Program-made: the position numbers and the translations under genes
Assembly: GCF_040703125.1 (NCBI RefSeq)
Contig: NZ_CP160035.1
Span: forward strand, 1,302,001-1,366,000
Origin: Flavobacterium ovatum
Lineage (GTDB): Bacteria > Bacteroidota > Bacteroidia > Flavobacteriales > Flavobacteriaceae
DNA length: 64,000 nucleotides
Direction of reading: 5' to 3'
In this document: one piece after another, positions 44,775 to 53,742 of the stretch
How the letters are laid out: each line of letters opens with the position of its first letter
Position numbering within the stretch: position 1 is the first letter of the stretch
The notes under the pieces: model-generated
Seen by the model: the letters and a program-made list of their open reading frames with translations, nothing else
Database searches by the model: none
What the model was told of the DNA's origin: nothing

Positions 44775-44880
44775 GTCAGGTTGAGCGCAGTCGAAACCTC
44801 GTTCTGGCGTTGTAAATAATCAATACTTGAGCCCGTACTGAGTGCTAGTCGAAGTGTTCGATTTCACAAAATGTAAAACA
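44775..44880 (+). repeat. GTCGAA-type intergenic repeat
   Basis: TTGAGCGCAGTCGAAACCTCG near 44782 and GAGCCCGTACTGAGTGCTAG with GTCGAAGTG near 44829 are variants of a common dispersed sequence; a third variant CTGAGCCTGTCGAAGACTAC lies at 51410. The 283-bp spacer holds no gene. Confidence 0.6.
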
Positions 44881-44930
44881 GTAAATTCAAAGGCAAATTA
44901 GTATAAGGTTTAATTAGTAAAACTACCTTT

Positions 44931-46271
44931 ATGTATACAGATCGAAAAATAAGCTTGTTATTCTATTTTCTATTGTCAATTTTCATCTCTTGTGGGGAAG
45001 ATGATGCAACTCCTGTAATTACTCCAATTGTTACGACCACCCAAGCTCCCAATATCGTATTTATTGTCGCCGATGATATGGGTTGGGATGTGTTTGGGAA
45101 ATATATTGGAGACAGTTCCAGTAAGGCAACTACTCCAATTCTTGATTCTTTGGCAACCAAAGGAGTGACTTTTACCAATTTTTGGACAAATCCCGAATGT
45201 TCGCCAACCAGAGCAGCAATACTTACGGGTCGATATGGTTTTAGAACCAGTGTAGGTGGGGTTGAAGCACCTCAAGTAGGGTATTTGAAAAGTACAGAGA
45301 CTGTAATTCAGAAATACATCAATGATAAAACGTCGAATGCCTATGCAACGGCGCTGATTGGAAAATGGCATGTGAGTTTGAACTCTCAACTAGATGCACC
45401 AGAAAGTTTTGGGATTCAGTATTACTCTGGATTTTTGACAGGGGGTGTGACCGATTATTACAATTGGACACAAACTAGTAATGGCGTTCAGTCCAATGTT
45501 ACCACTTATTCGACTACTCATTTTGTTAATCAATCGGTAGATTGGATGAAGAAGCAAACAAATCCGTTCTTTCTGTGGTTGGCTTTCAATGCGCCACATA
45601 CGCCATTTCATAGGCCACCTTTGAGTTTGATTTCGAATCAAACCTTAAGCGACAATAGTGCGACTATAAGTTCGAATCCGTTTCCGTATTATCTGGCAGC
45701 TATTGAGGCTATGGATACTGAAATTGGGAGAATGATTCATTCTATGACTGCTGCCCAAAAAGAAAATACCGTTTTTGTGATTATAGGTGATAATGGAACT
45801 CCGCCACGAGTAGCTCAAAGTCCATACTCTTCTACAAGGGTGAAAAGTACTTTGTATCAAGGAGGTGTAAATACGCCTTTAATTATTTGTGGTAAAAACG
45901 TGAGTCGTAAAAATCAAATCGAAACTACTTTGGTACAGGCTCCGGATTTGTTTAGCACTTTTGCCGATATTGCGGGAACAGGAACGACTTCTTATCAAGA
46001 TGGTGTAAGTATTAAACCTTTTTTGACTGGAAGTTCTTCGGCCAAAAGAACGTTTGTGTATAGCGAATTGTTTACTTCTTTGAATTCTTCTACCGAAGGG
46101 TATACGTTGAGAAACGATAATTACAAACTAATTCACTTAACTAGTGGAACAGAATATTTGTATAAAATCAATACCGATCAGTTTGAACAAACTAATTTGC
46201 TGTTGAGTTCTTTGTCATCAGAAGCACAAACGAATTTGGATAATTTGCGATTAATTAAAACAGGATTGTAA
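44931..46271 (+). CDS. Sulfatase-family lipoprotein
   Basis: 446 residues. Lipoprotein signal with lipobox IFISC. Sulfatase signature CSPTRAAILTGRYG, in which C90 is the residue converted to formylglycine, and IVADDMGWD supplies the metal-binding aspartates; GKWHVSL and FVIIGDNGTPP complete the active site. It should hydrolyse a sulfate ester of a polysaccharide or small molecule outside the inner membrane. No maturase or other polysaccharide-utilisation gene is adjacent, so the substrate is unknown. Confidence 0.9.
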   Translation: MYTDRKISLLFYFLLSIFISCGEDDATPVITPIVTTTQAPNIVFIVADDMGWDVFGKYIGDSSSKATTPILDSLATKGVTFTNFWTNPECSPTRAAILTGRYGFRTSVGGVEAPQVGYLKSTETVIQKYINDKTSNAYATALIGKWHVSLNSQLDAPESFGIQYYSGFLTGGVTDYYNWTQTSNGVQSNVTTYSTTHFVNQSVDWMKKQTNPFFLWLAFNAPHTPFHRPPLSLISNQTLSDNSATISSNPFPYYLAAIEAMDTEIGRMIHSMTAAQKENTVFVIIGDNGTPPRVAQSPYSSTRVKSTLYQGGVNTPLIICGKNVSRKNQIETTLVQAPDLFSTFADIAGTGTTSYQDGVSIKPFLTGSSSAKRTFVYSELFTSLNSSTEGYTLRNDNYKLIHLTSGTEYLYKINTDQFEQTNLLLSSLSSEAQTNLDNLRLIKTGL

Positions 46272-46325
46272 ATGTGAACTTATTTTTGATTGTAGATTGA
46301 GGGATTCATATTTTTTACTTTATTA

Positions 46326-46372
46326 GACAAAACGACAAATATTTACATTATTTAAATATTTGTCGTTTTGTC
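46326..46372. terminator. Bidirectional terminator with 20-bp perfect stem
   Basis: 46326-46345 (GACAAAACGACAAATATTTA) pairs perfectly with 46353-46372 around a 7-nt loop, between the convergent sulfatase and TonB_C genes. The stem is AT-rich and longer than usual. Confidence 0.75.
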
Positions 46373-46443
46373 TTTCTGGATTTTATAAATAATTAAATTT
46401 GAATATTTGTTGCTCTCCTGAAGCTTATTAGTTTTTAGGGGTG

Positions 46444-47220
46444 TTATTCTGTTTGAATAGTTATTGGTACGCTATATTGACACCGTACTGTTTTGCCATT
46501 TATGATTCCGGGACTCCATTTAGGGCTAAGTTTCAATACCCTAATTATCTCTTCTCCTGTTCCGTAACCCAAATCATTAAGGATTTTGAAATCAGACAAT
46601 GATCCGTCTTTTTCTACTACAAAAGCGGCATGTACTTTTCCTTTTATTTTATTATCGAATGCTTCTTTAGTGATTTTGAAATTATCATGTATAAATTGAT
46701 AAAAGTCTTTGATTCCTCCTGGGAAAGATGGTTTTATTGAGTCTAAAGTGGTTAATTCTTGTTGTTTGAGATTTTGAAGATTTTCTTTTTCTCGTCGGTC
46801 TGGCTCTTGAATCGCAATAGGTAAAGTATATTGCACACGAACATTTTTTTCGTTTATTTTGCCGGGTATCCATTTAGGACATAATCTCAATACCCTCAAA
46901 CTTTCTTCGCCTGTTCCATAGCCAATATCTCTGATTATCCTTTCGTTGCTAATCGATCCATCTTTTTCAACGATAAAAGTAATATATATACTTCCTTTTA
47001 ATTTAATGTTAGGGGGTGTTTCTGGAACCTTGTATAGCTTTGATATGAAAATATAAAACTTTTGCATACCTCCTGGGAAGGTTGTTTCTTTAGTTAGTTC
47101 AGAAGTTTTATATATTTTTTCTTCTGGAATAATAGTGGTTTCAAGAGGCATTTCTTGAGCTAGATTTATTGTAGTACTGAAAATTAATATAATAAATAAA
47201 ATAGTTGAATGGAATTTCAT
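46444..47220 (-). CDS. Secreted protein with two tandem TonB C-terminal domains
   Basis: 258 residues. Signal peptide ends at INLAQ. Two copies of a ~95-residue TonB_C domain follow (about 45-137 and 165-258): each has FPGG, a VEKDGS(I/L)S hairpin, GYGTGEE, a (L/V)(R/K)L(C/S)PKWxPG segment and a closing QY(T/S)(L/V)PI strand. There is no cytoplasmic membrane anchor, so it is not a classical energy transducer. It could bind TonB boxes or partner proteins in the periplasm. It lies 13 bp after the dipeptidase gene on the same strand. Confidence 0.85.
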   Translation of the reverse strand: MKFHSTILFIILIFSTTINLAQEMPLETTIIPEEKIYKTSELTKETTFPGGMQKFYIFISKLYKVPETPPNIKLKGSIYITFIVEKDGSISNERIIRDIGYGTGEESLRVLRLCPKWIPGKINEKNVRVQYTLPIAIQEPDRREKENLQNLKQQELTTLDSIKPSFPGGIKDFYQFIHDNFKITKEAFDNKIKGKVHAAFVVEKDGSLSDFKILNDLGYGTGEEIIRVLKLSPKWSPGIINGKTVRCQYSVPITIQTE

Positions 47221-47233
47221 TTTTAGAAATTGT

Positions 47234-48622
47234 TTATCTTGATAATTCTACAAAATATTTATAAAATAACGGAATCGTTTCGATTCCTTTTAGGTAATTA
47301 AAAATTCCGAAATGCTCGTTTGGTGAGTGAATGGAATCGCTGTCGAGTCCAAATCCCATCAAAATCGTTTTACTTTTTAATTCTTTTTCGAATAAAGCTA
47401 CAATAGGGATACTTCCTCCTGAACGAACAGGAATGGCTGGAATTCCAAAGGTTTCGGTATAAGCCATGTTTGCGGCTTTGTAGCCAATACTATCAATTGG
47501 GGTTACGTAACCTTGACCTCCGTGATGCGGTTTTACCTTAACTGTAACTCCAGCTGGAGCGATAGCGGTAAAATGTTTCGAGAACAATTCGGTGATTTCT
47601 TCCCAGTCTTGATTGGGAACCAATCGCATGGATATTTTGGCAAACGCTTTGCTGGCAATGACCGTTTTAGCACCTTCACCAATGTATCCGCCCCAAATTC
47701 CGTTTACGTCTAAAGTGGGACGAATAGAATTACGCTCGTTGGTAGTGTATCCTGCTTCGCCATAGACATCGTTGAGGTCGAGTGCTTTTTTATATTTTTC
47801 GATGTCGAAAGGTGCTTTGGCCATTTCGGCTCGTTCTTCGGTAGACAATTCTTGTACTTTGTCATAAAACCCAGGAATGGTAATATGGTTGTTTTCGTCG
47901 TGTAGTGACGCAATCATTTTGGCTAAAATATTGATAGGATTGGCAACGGCTCCGCCGTATAATCCAGAATGTAAGTCTCTATTAGGTCCTGTAACTTCGA
48001 CTTCTACATAGCTCAAGCCACGCAATCCTGTGGTAATAGAGGGTTGCTGGTTTGAAATCATTCCGGTATCGGAAATCAGTATGACGTCGTTTTGGAGTTT
48101 CTTAGTATTGTTTTCTACAAATGTTTTTAGGTTAACGCTTCCTACTTCTTCTTCACCTTCGATCATGAATTTGACGTTGCAAGGCAAGCAGTCGTTTTTA
48201 ATCATGTATTCGAATGCTTTGACATGCATGTACATTTGTCCTTTGTCATCACAAGCACCACGGGCGAATATTGCGCCTTCGGGATGGGTATCGGTGATTT
48301 TTATTTCGGGTTCAAATGGGGGAGAAGTCCATAATTCGATTGGGTCTGCTGGTTGTACGTCATAATGTCCGTAAACTAGGATGGTTGGTAATTTTGGGTC
48401 TATGATTTTTTCGCCATAAACGATAGGGTAGCCTTCCGTTTCGCATATTTCGACAAAATCGCAGCCTGCTTTTTCTAAACTTTCTTTGATGTGTTCTGAG
48501 GTATCAATGACATCTTGTGAGTACACGGGGTCTGCACTGACAGATGGGATTTTAAGTAACTCAATGAGTTCGTTGATAATACGGTCTTTGTTTTCTTGAA
48601 TGTAAATCTTGATGTTATCCAT
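47234..48622 (-). CDS. M20 family dipeptidase (CNDP-like)
   Basis: 462 residues; metal-dependent peptidase, cytoplasmic by lack of a signal. Metal ligands and catalytic residues are visible: LVYGHYDVQPADP, RGACDDKGQMYMH, EGEEEVGS and the late SIHSPNEHF. The internal dimerisation domain (GLRGLSYVEVEVTGPNRDLHSG) is intact. This subgroup cleaves dipeptides such as Cys-Gly or carnosine-like substrates; the exact one is not readable. Probably co-transcribed with the TonB_C protein gene. Confidence 0.93.
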   Translation of the reverse strand: MDNIKIYIQENKDRIINELIELLKIPSVSADPVYSQDVIDTSEHIKESLEKAGCDFVEICETEGYPIVYGEKIIDPKLPTILVYGHYDVQPADPIELWTSPPFEPEIKITDTHPEGAIFARGACDDKGQMYMHVKAFEYMIKNDCLPCNVKFMIEGEEEVGSVNLKTFVENNTKKLQNDVILISDTGMISNQQPSITTGLRGLSYVEVEVTGPNRDLHSGLYGGAVANPINILAKMIASLHDENNHITIPGFYDKVQELSTEERAEMAKAPFDIEKYKKALDLNDVYGEAGYTTNERNSIRPTLDVNGIWGGYIGEGAKTVIASKAFAKISMRLVPNQDWEEITELFSKHFTAIAPAGVTVKVKPHHGGQGYVTPIDSIGYKAANMAYTETFGIPAIPVRSGGSIPIVALFEKELKSKTILMGFGLDSDSIHSPNEHFGIFNYLKGIETIPLFYKYFVELSR

Positions 48623-48690
48623 ATTGTAAGTAAACTTTAGGTACTTTCAAAAATACAAAAAAATGGCAATTAATTTTTTTTAAAAATTGC

Positions 48691-48720
48691 TTTGTATATT
48701 GGAACTTATGTTTATATTTG
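48691..48720 (+). promoter_or_regulatory. tRNA-Leu promoter
   Basis: TTTG (48691-48694), an 18-nt gap and TATATTTG (48713-48720): the best consensus promoter in the window, 15 nt before the tRNA. Confidence 0.78.
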
Positions 48721-48735
48721 CACCCACAATTGCAC

Positions 48736-48820
48736 GCGGATATGGTGAAATTGGTAGACATGCCAGACTTAGGATCTGGTGCCGCAAGGCGTGTAGGTTC
48801 GAGTCCTATTATCCGCACCA
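48736..48820 (+). tRNA. tRNA-Leu (anticodon TAG)
   Basis: 85 nt including an encoded CCA. Acceptor stem GCGGATA with TATCCGC (48810-48816), discriminator A. Long variable arm (TGCCGCAAGGCGT) as in class II tRNAs. Anticodon TAG at 48770-48772; T-arm GGTTCGAGTCC. Confidence 0.97.
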
Positions 48821-48821
48821 G

Positions 48822-48854
48822 AAAAACCCAAAATACTCAGTATTTTGGGTTTTT
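48822..48854 (+). terminator. tRNA-Leu terminator
   Basis: AAAAACCCAAAATA pairs with TATTTTGGGTTTTT around CTCAG, then more T. Confidence 0.85.
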
Positions 48855-49022
48855 TGTTTTTATTATTTCTGATACTATTTCAATAATAGTAAGAAGCGTG
48901 CAATTTTGTTTTATGCTTATTTGTAAATTGTAAAGTAATTTGATCAAAATTCAGATTCTATTAGTTTTATTCTATGGGCGATATTTAGATAAATATTATT
49001 CTTTTTAATTGTAGAAAATGAA

Positions 49023-49070
49023 AAACCCTCGCATTCAAACTGAATTTAGTTCAGTTTTTAGCGAGGGTTT
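49023..49070 (-). terminator. ahcY terminator
   Basis: AAACCCTCGC (49023-49032) pairs with GCGAGGGTTT (49061-49070), with an inner AAACTGAA/TTCAGTTT stem. On the minus strand it lies downstream of ahcY and ends in T residues. Confidence 0.8.
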
Positions 49071-49117
49071 CTATAAATCTGCAATCGTTAATCTATAATC
49101 AACAATCAAAAATATTT

Positions 49118-50434
49118 CTAGTATCTGTAGTATTCTGGTTTGAATGGTCCTTCAACTCCAACTCCAATATAAGCAGCCTGTTCAGTGCTCAAAGTTTCCA
49201 ATTCAACACCCAATTTAGCAAGGTGCAACATAGCCACTTTTTCATCAAGGTATTTAGGTAACATGTACACTTCATTTTTGTAAGCAGCACTGTTTTTCCA
49301 CAATTCTATTTGAGCCAAAGTTTGGTTCGTAAATGAGTTACTCATTACAAAACTTGGGTGACCTGTAGCACAACCAAGGTTTACCAAACGACCTTCAGCC
49401 AAAAGGATGATGTCTTTACCATTGATAGTATATTTGTCAACCTGAGGTTTGATTTCGATTTTCGAAGCTCCGTGGTTAGTATTCAACCAAGCAACAGCAA
49501 TTTCGTTATCAAAATGCCCGATGTTGCAAACGATCGTTTTATCTTTCATTTGCTCAAAGTGACTTCCTTGAATAATATCTTTATTTCCAGTTGTCGTAAT
49601 GATGATATCAGCATTAGCAACAACAGTGTTTAATTTTTTAACTTCAAAACCGTCCATTGCAGCTTGTAGCGCACAAATTGGGTCAATTTCAGTAACTGTA
49701 ACAATAGAACCAGCACCTCTAAAAGAAGCTGCAGTACCTTTACCTACATCACCGTAACCACAAACGATCACTCTTTTTCCAGCTAACATAATGTCAGTAG
49801 CACGACGAACTGCATCAACTGCAGATTCTTTACAACCGTATTTGTTATCAAACTTCGATTTAGTAACCGAGTCATTAACGTTGATCGCTGGCATTGGCAA
49901 TGTTCCCGCTTTCATTCTTTCGTATAATCTGTGAACTCCAGTAGTCGTTTCTTCAGACAATCCTTTGATTCCAGGAACCAATTCAGGGAAACGGTCAATA
50001 ACCATATTTGTCAAATCTCCACCATCATCAAGAATCATGTTCAATGGTTTTTTATCTTCACCAAAGAATAATGTTTGCTCAATACACCAGTCAAAATCCA
50101 CATCGTTCAAACCTTTCCAAGCATAAACCTGAATTCCAGCAGCAGCCATTGCAGCAGCAGCCTGATCTTGAGTAGAGAAAATGTTACATGATGACCAAGT
50201 CACTTCAGCACCAAGAGCGATCAAAGTTTCGATCAAAACCGCTGTTTGAATCGTCATGTGCAAACATCCTGCAATACGAGCTCCAGCAAGTGGTTGTTCG
50301 TCTTTGTATTCAGCACGAAGTGCCATTAAACCTGGCATTTCAGCTTCTGCCAATTCAATTTCTTTTCTTCCCCAAGCCGCTAGAGAAATATCTTTTACTT
50401 TGAAAGCCACATAAGGCATAGTCGATGTACTCAT
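49118..50434 (-). CDS. ahcY: Adenosylhomocysteinase
   Basis: 438 residues; splits S-adenosylhomocysteine into adenosine and homocysteine with bound NAD, removing the methylation by-product. NAD-binding [20 protein letters not shown], substrate segment [13 protein letters not shown] near 57, [10 protein letters not shown], and the C-terminal PFKPEYYRY with the conserved Lys and Tyr. Length is normal. TAAATTTG on the minus strand at 50467-50474 is a -7 box; the ~30-nt leader is too short for an SAH or SAM riboswitch. Confidence 0.97.
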   Translation of the reverse strand: MSTSTMPYVAFKVKDISLAAWGRKEIELAEAEMPGLMALRAEYKDEQPLAGARIAGCLHMTIQTAVLIETLIALGAEVTWSSCNIFSTQDQAAAAMAAAGIQVYAWKGLNDVDFDWCIEQTLFFGEDKKPLNMILDDGGDLTNMVIDRFPELVPGIKGLSEETTTGVHRLYERMKAGTLPMPAINVNDSVTKSKFDNKYGCKESAVDAVRRATDIMLAGKRVIVCGYGDVGKGTAASFRGAGSIVTVTEIDPICALQAAMDGFEVKKLNTVVANADIIITTTGNKDIIQGSHFEQMKDKTIVCNIGHFDNEIAVAWLNTNHGASKIEIKPQVDKYTINGKDIILLAEGRLVNLGCATGHPSFVMSNSFTNQTLAQIELWKNSAAYKNEVYMLPKYLDEKVAMLHLAKLGVELETLSTEQAAYIGVGVEGPFKPEYYRY

Positions 50435-50466
50435 TTATAGTATATTTGTAATTATAAAATTCGGTG

Positions 50467-50474
50467 CAAATTTA
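50467..50474 (-). promoter_or_regulatory. ahcY -7 element
   Basis: TAAATTTG on the minus strand; the -33 region is T-rich but lacks a perfect TTTG. Confidence 0.5.
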
Positions 50475-50577
50475 CGTAATAAGTTACGATTTAAAAAAGA
50501 TTTACAAACATTTATGAATTGTTTACGAGTCTAAGTTTTTAAAAACCAGCAAAATAAATAGTTCAAGCTTAGTTGAT

Positions 50578-50660
50578 TAGGAGCTATTTCCCGCTATTCG
50601 TTACAATCTTTTGGGGGCAAAACAAAAGCCCCCAAAAGGATTTTCACTACTATCGGGGCT
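50578..50660 (+). repeat. Dispersed hairpin repeat, family 1, copy C
   Basis: TAGGAGCTATTTCCCGCTAT at the left, CTATCGGGGCTA at the right; inner stem CTTTTGGGGGC (50608-50618) with its perfect complement (50628-50638), 11 bp. Sits between two divergent genes, so the family is not confined to gene ends. Confidence 0.85.
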
Positions 50661-50684
50661 AAAAAACCCAGCAAAACCAACAAA

Positions 50685-51320
50685 ATGCCGTTATACAAAA
50701 ACTTTTTTTTCGACCCACAAACCCAAATTCTCGTTTGGAAAATCACCGAAACCTACGATCAGCTTTTCTCTGAAGTAGTGTTAAACATGAAGAACCGCGA
50801 ACGACTAAACGGAATGAAATCCGAATTGCACCAACGCGGATTTTTGAGTGTTCGCAAACTCCTTCAAGAAGCAGGGTATAATGATTTAGAGTTGTATTAT
50901 GACGAGTTCGGGAAACCACACCTCAAGGATGATAAATGCATTTCCATCACCCATTCGCATGAGTTTTCGGCAATCATCATCAGTAATAGGCCAGTAGGAA
51001 TCGATGTCGAACTACACCGAGAAAAAATCATTCGCATCGCAGACAAATTTATAACAGCTGAGTCTGAATACCTCAATAAAGCAGATGTAGAAAACTACAT
51101 TCAAAAGCTCACCGTAATCTGGGGAACCAAAGAGGCAATTTTCAAAATCCAAAACGAAAAAGGAATCAGTTTCAAAGACCATATCTCAGTCCTTCCTTTT
51201 GAGTTAGAAGAAATAAAAACTACCGCCAACCTGAATTTTGGAAACATTCAAAAACAGTTCCATGTCTATTACGAAGCCATAGAAAACTTTGGACTAGTCT
51301 ATGCTTTTGAGAAAGAGTAG
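50685..51320 (+). CDS. 4'-phosphopantetheinyl transferase superfamily protein
   Basis: 211 residues. Sfp-type core: ISITHSHEFSAIIIS, PVGIDVELHREKI with the Mg-binding Asp, and WGTKEAIFKI with the catalytic Glu/Lys. Transfers phosphopantetheine from CoA to a carrier-protein serine. No polyketide or peptide-synthetase genes lie near, so its carrier may be acyl-carrier protein or lie elsewhere. Divergent from ahcY across a dispersed repeat. Confidence 0.9.
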   Translation: MPLYKNFFFDPQTQILVWKITETYDQLFSEVVLNMKNRERLNGMKSELHQRGFLSVRKLLQEAGYNDLELYYDEFGKPHLKDDKCISITHSHEFSAIIISNRPVGIDVELHREKIIRIADKFITAESEYLNKADVENYIQKLTVIWGTKEAIFKIQNEKGISFKDHISVLPFELEEIKTTANLNFGNIQKQFHVYYEAIENFGLVYAFEKE

Positions 51321-51706
51321 CTTTAGTTGTGAGTTTTGAATTATAAGTTATGAGTTCGAAGATTGAACACTAATTGTACTGAGAAAAAACAGATGTTATT
51401 GGTGTCCGTCTGAGCCTGTCGAAGACTACGAGAACTGTATGTTTTTTGGATGTAATAAATAATTAAGTTTTAAAACGCAAAACTTATATGTACTTAGATC
51501 TCCGCTATGTTTTAAAAACCTTAGCGCAACTTTGTGTTTTTTCTTAGTGCATCTCTGCGGAACTAAAAACTCAAAAAACTTATATGTTTGATAAAGTAGC
51601 AGCGTAACCGCCGCGCTTATATGGGCTTATGTTTCTTATATGTTTTAAAAACGTTTGCGTACCTCTGCGTCTTCTTTAGCGCATCTCTGTGGAACTAAAA
51701 ATCGCT
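51321..51706. repeat. Repeat-filled spacer between convergent genes
   Basis: Two direct copies of a ~62-bp repeat (51507-51570 and 51640-51701) begin ATGTTTTAAAAAC and end GCATCTCTG(C/T)GGAACTAAAA. The word CTTATATG occurs four times, and a GTCGAA-type repeat is at 51410. No gene or RNA is seen. Confidence 0.7.
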
Positions 51707-52099
51707 CTAGCTACGACTGTTAAATATTCCCATATAGATAAAAGTCCCCATTTTTCTAGCTCTACGCTTCAAGATGTCTACATTTTCACCTTCAAAAAGG
51801 TCATCTAAAGTTTGCGCCCAATGGTTTAGCCAAATCCCAAATTCATTAGGGCCAATTTTCGCGCCAAAATGAGTGTCCACTTTTACATGAGCTTGCAAAG
51901 GATCACCTTTATATTTTTTACCACCAAAGAGGTTCATTTCCCAAAAATCAGTCAATTTTTCCAGATGCTCTTCCCAATCTTGAATCATTTCGTTAAAATA
52001 AAAACTAATTTCTTCATCTGCTCTTATCTTATCATAAAACGTATGAACTAATAAAGAGATGTCTTCTCTGTTGGTAATGTCTTTTTGCATTTTGTTCAT
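51707..52099 (-). CDS. Group III truncated haemoglobin
   Basis: 130 residues of the 2-on-2 globin fold. Start MNKMQKDITNREDISLLVHTFYDKIRADEEI; the haem pocket shows FYFNEM with HLEKLTDFWE, and the proximal His is probably in LQAHVKVD; GIWLNHWAQTLDDLF is the G-helix region. Group III forms are thought to bind O2 or NO or act in redox chemistry; the physiological role is unknown. TATATTTG on the minus strand at 52144-52151 is its likely -7 element. Confidence 0.9.
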   Translation of the reverse strand: MNKMQKDITNREDISLLVHTFYDKIRADEEISFYFNEMIQDWEEHLEKLTDFWEMNLFGGKKYKGDPLQAHVKVDTHFGAKIGPNEFGIWLNHWAQTLDDLFEGENVDILKRRARKMGTFIYMGIFNSRS

Positions 52100-52143
52100 G
52101 ATAGTGTATTTAATGATAGTACTGCGGGAAGTACGGGTTTATG

Positions 52144-52151
52144 CAAATATA
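52144..52151 (-). promoter_or_regulatory. -7 element of the truncated haemoglobin gene
   Basis: TATATTTG on the minus strand, 45 nt before the start; -33 not clear. Confidence 0.45.
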
Positions 52152-52269
52152 GTTTTATAAAAATCTTTTCTTTATGATTTTAATCATGTCTTGAAGAAAC
52201 GGTTTAAGCTGTTATCTCTTGAGTATTGTACTAAAATAGTTAAGAAAAAACCGTTACTTTTACAGCCTG

Positions 52270-53016
52270 ATGCAAAAAAACAACAAGATATACCAAGAAA
52301 TTCTAGTATGTAAAGCTAATAAAAAGAAATTATTAGCAATTCTATTAGACCCAGACAAAATTGTTTGGGAAACTTTGGGGTCTTTGTCTGATAAAATTAA
52401 TCAATCACCTGCTACCCATATTTTTATTGGCGGAAGCCTTGTAACTTCCACAAGAATCGATGAATTGATTGTTCTATTAAAACAAAAAATAAGTCTGCCA
52501 ATAGTCTTGTTCCCTGGAAATCCTTCGCAAATATCTAACGAAGCTGATGGGATTTTATTTCTCTCATTGCTTTCAGGTAGGAATCCTGATTTTTTGATTG
52601 AACACCAAGTCAAAGCGGCTCCACTTTTGAAACAAACTCAACTTGAAATCATTCCAACGGGCTATATCTTAATTGAAAGCGGTACAACTACGGCGGTCGA
52701 AACAGTGAGCCAAACCAAACCATTGAATCGCAATAACAATGATTTAGTACTAGCAACGGCACAAGCAGGCGAAATGTTAGGGAATCATTTGATTTATCTT
52801 GAAGCAGGAAGTGGAGCGCAACAATCTGTTCCTCAAGAAATGATTCAGTTAGTGTCAGGTAATCTTGAAATTCCATTAATTGTGGGAGGCGGAATTATTT
52901 CATTGTTAGAAATAAATAAAATGTACGATGCAGGAGCTGATCTAGTGGTGATTGGAACTGCTTTTGAAAATGATACTCATTTTTTTGAAAAGGGTCATGC
53001 CTTTGAAAATCTTTAA
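52270..53016 (+). CDS. Geranylgeranylglyceryl/heptaprenylglyceryl phosphate synthase
   Basis: 248-residue TIM barrel of the PcrB/GGGPS family. LLAILLDPDKI is the N-terminal catalytic/Mg segment, THIFIGGSLVT follows, and the phosphate-binding loops are YLEAGSGA, VGGGI and VVIGTAFEN. It joins a long prenyl diphosphate to sn-glycerol-1-phosphate, the archaeal-type ether lipid step; Bacteroidota carry group II members whose in vivo product is not settled. pnuC follows after 9 bp, likely the same operon. Confidence 0.9.
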   Translation: MQKNNKIYQEILVCKANKKKLLAILLDPDKIVWETLGSLSDKINQSPATHIFIGGSLVTSTRIDELIVLLKQKISLPIVLFPGNPSQISNEADGILFLSLLSGRNPDFLIEHQVKAAPLLKQTQLEIIPTGYILIESGTTTAVETVSQTKPLNRNNNDLVLATAQAGEMLGNHLIYLEAGSGAQQSVPQEMIQLVSGNLEIPLIVGGGIISLLEINKMYDAGADLVVIGTAFENDTHFFEKGHAFENL

Positions 53017-53025
53017 ATTTTTATA

Positions 53026-53664
53026 ATGTTAGACTTTTTTTTAAACGCTTATCAAGAGACGCCTATTAGTCATATAATTCTCGAATTTATCGCTTTTGTA
53101 TGCGGAATTTGGAGCGTGCTATTAGCAAAAAAAGAAAATATATTGCTTTATCCAATTGGGTTGATTGCAACAGTGATTACTATGTATTTGCTCTTTCTTG
53201 CGGGCTATTTAGGGGACATGTTGATCAATGCTTATTTTAGTGTCATGAGTATTTATGGTTGGTATAAATGGTCAGTCAAAGGAGATGATGACACTACTTT
53301 GCCGATAACGAGAACTAACTCAAAAGAGAAAATGATTGGCGTTTTTCTATTTATACTCACAGTTATTGTTGTCTATGGTGTTTACATCCTTTTTGATTAT
53401 ACCATTCTTTGGGATAATTATGTAGATATTTTTACCGCTGGATTATTTTTTACAGGGATGTGGTATATGGCAAATAAGAAAATTGAAAATTGGACATTAT
53501 GGATAATAGGTGATGCAATAGCCACTCCACTCTATGGTTACAGAGGTTTAGGAATGTTAGCTTTACAATATTTTATTTTTACATTTTTAGCCATTAGTGC
53601 CTATCGAGAATGGTACCGAATTTTAAAATCGAAAAATACAATAGCAATTACACAAACGATTTAG
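53026..53664 (+). CDS. pnuC: PnuC-family vitamin transporter
   Basis: 212 residues, about seven membrane segments. The Pnu family diagnostic region is SIYGWYKW with WxxW (W79, W82), which in PnuC binds nicotinamide riboside. Pnu transporters act as facilitators coupled to cytoplasmic phosphorylation. A thiamine-specific PnuT is an alternative because a TPP-riboswitch-controlled outer-membrane receptor lies 2.2 kb downstream, but this gene itself has no riboswitch. Sits 9 bp after the prenylglyceryl phosphate synthase gene. Confidence 0.85.
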   Translation: MLDFFLNAYQETPISHIILEFIAFVCGIWSVLLAKKENILLYPIGLIATVITMYLLFLAGYLGDMLINAYFSVMSIYGWYKWSVKGDDDTTLPITRTNSKEKMIGVFLFILTVIVVYGVYILFDYTILWDNYVDIFTAGLFFTGMWYMANKKIENWTLWIIGDAIATPLYGYRGLGMLALQYFIFTFLAISAYREWYRILKSKNTIAITQTI

Positions 53665-53742
53665 TTAAAAAATGTTAAATTTGGCGCATGTATTTAAATA
53701 ATGTAATTTGAAATTAGGTTGCTAACATTGTAATATGTAATA

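Noticed and set aside
50435-50470. Possible SAM/SAH riboswitch before ahcY
   Set aside because: The leader from the -7 box to the start is only about 30 nt and lacks the conserved junction sequences.
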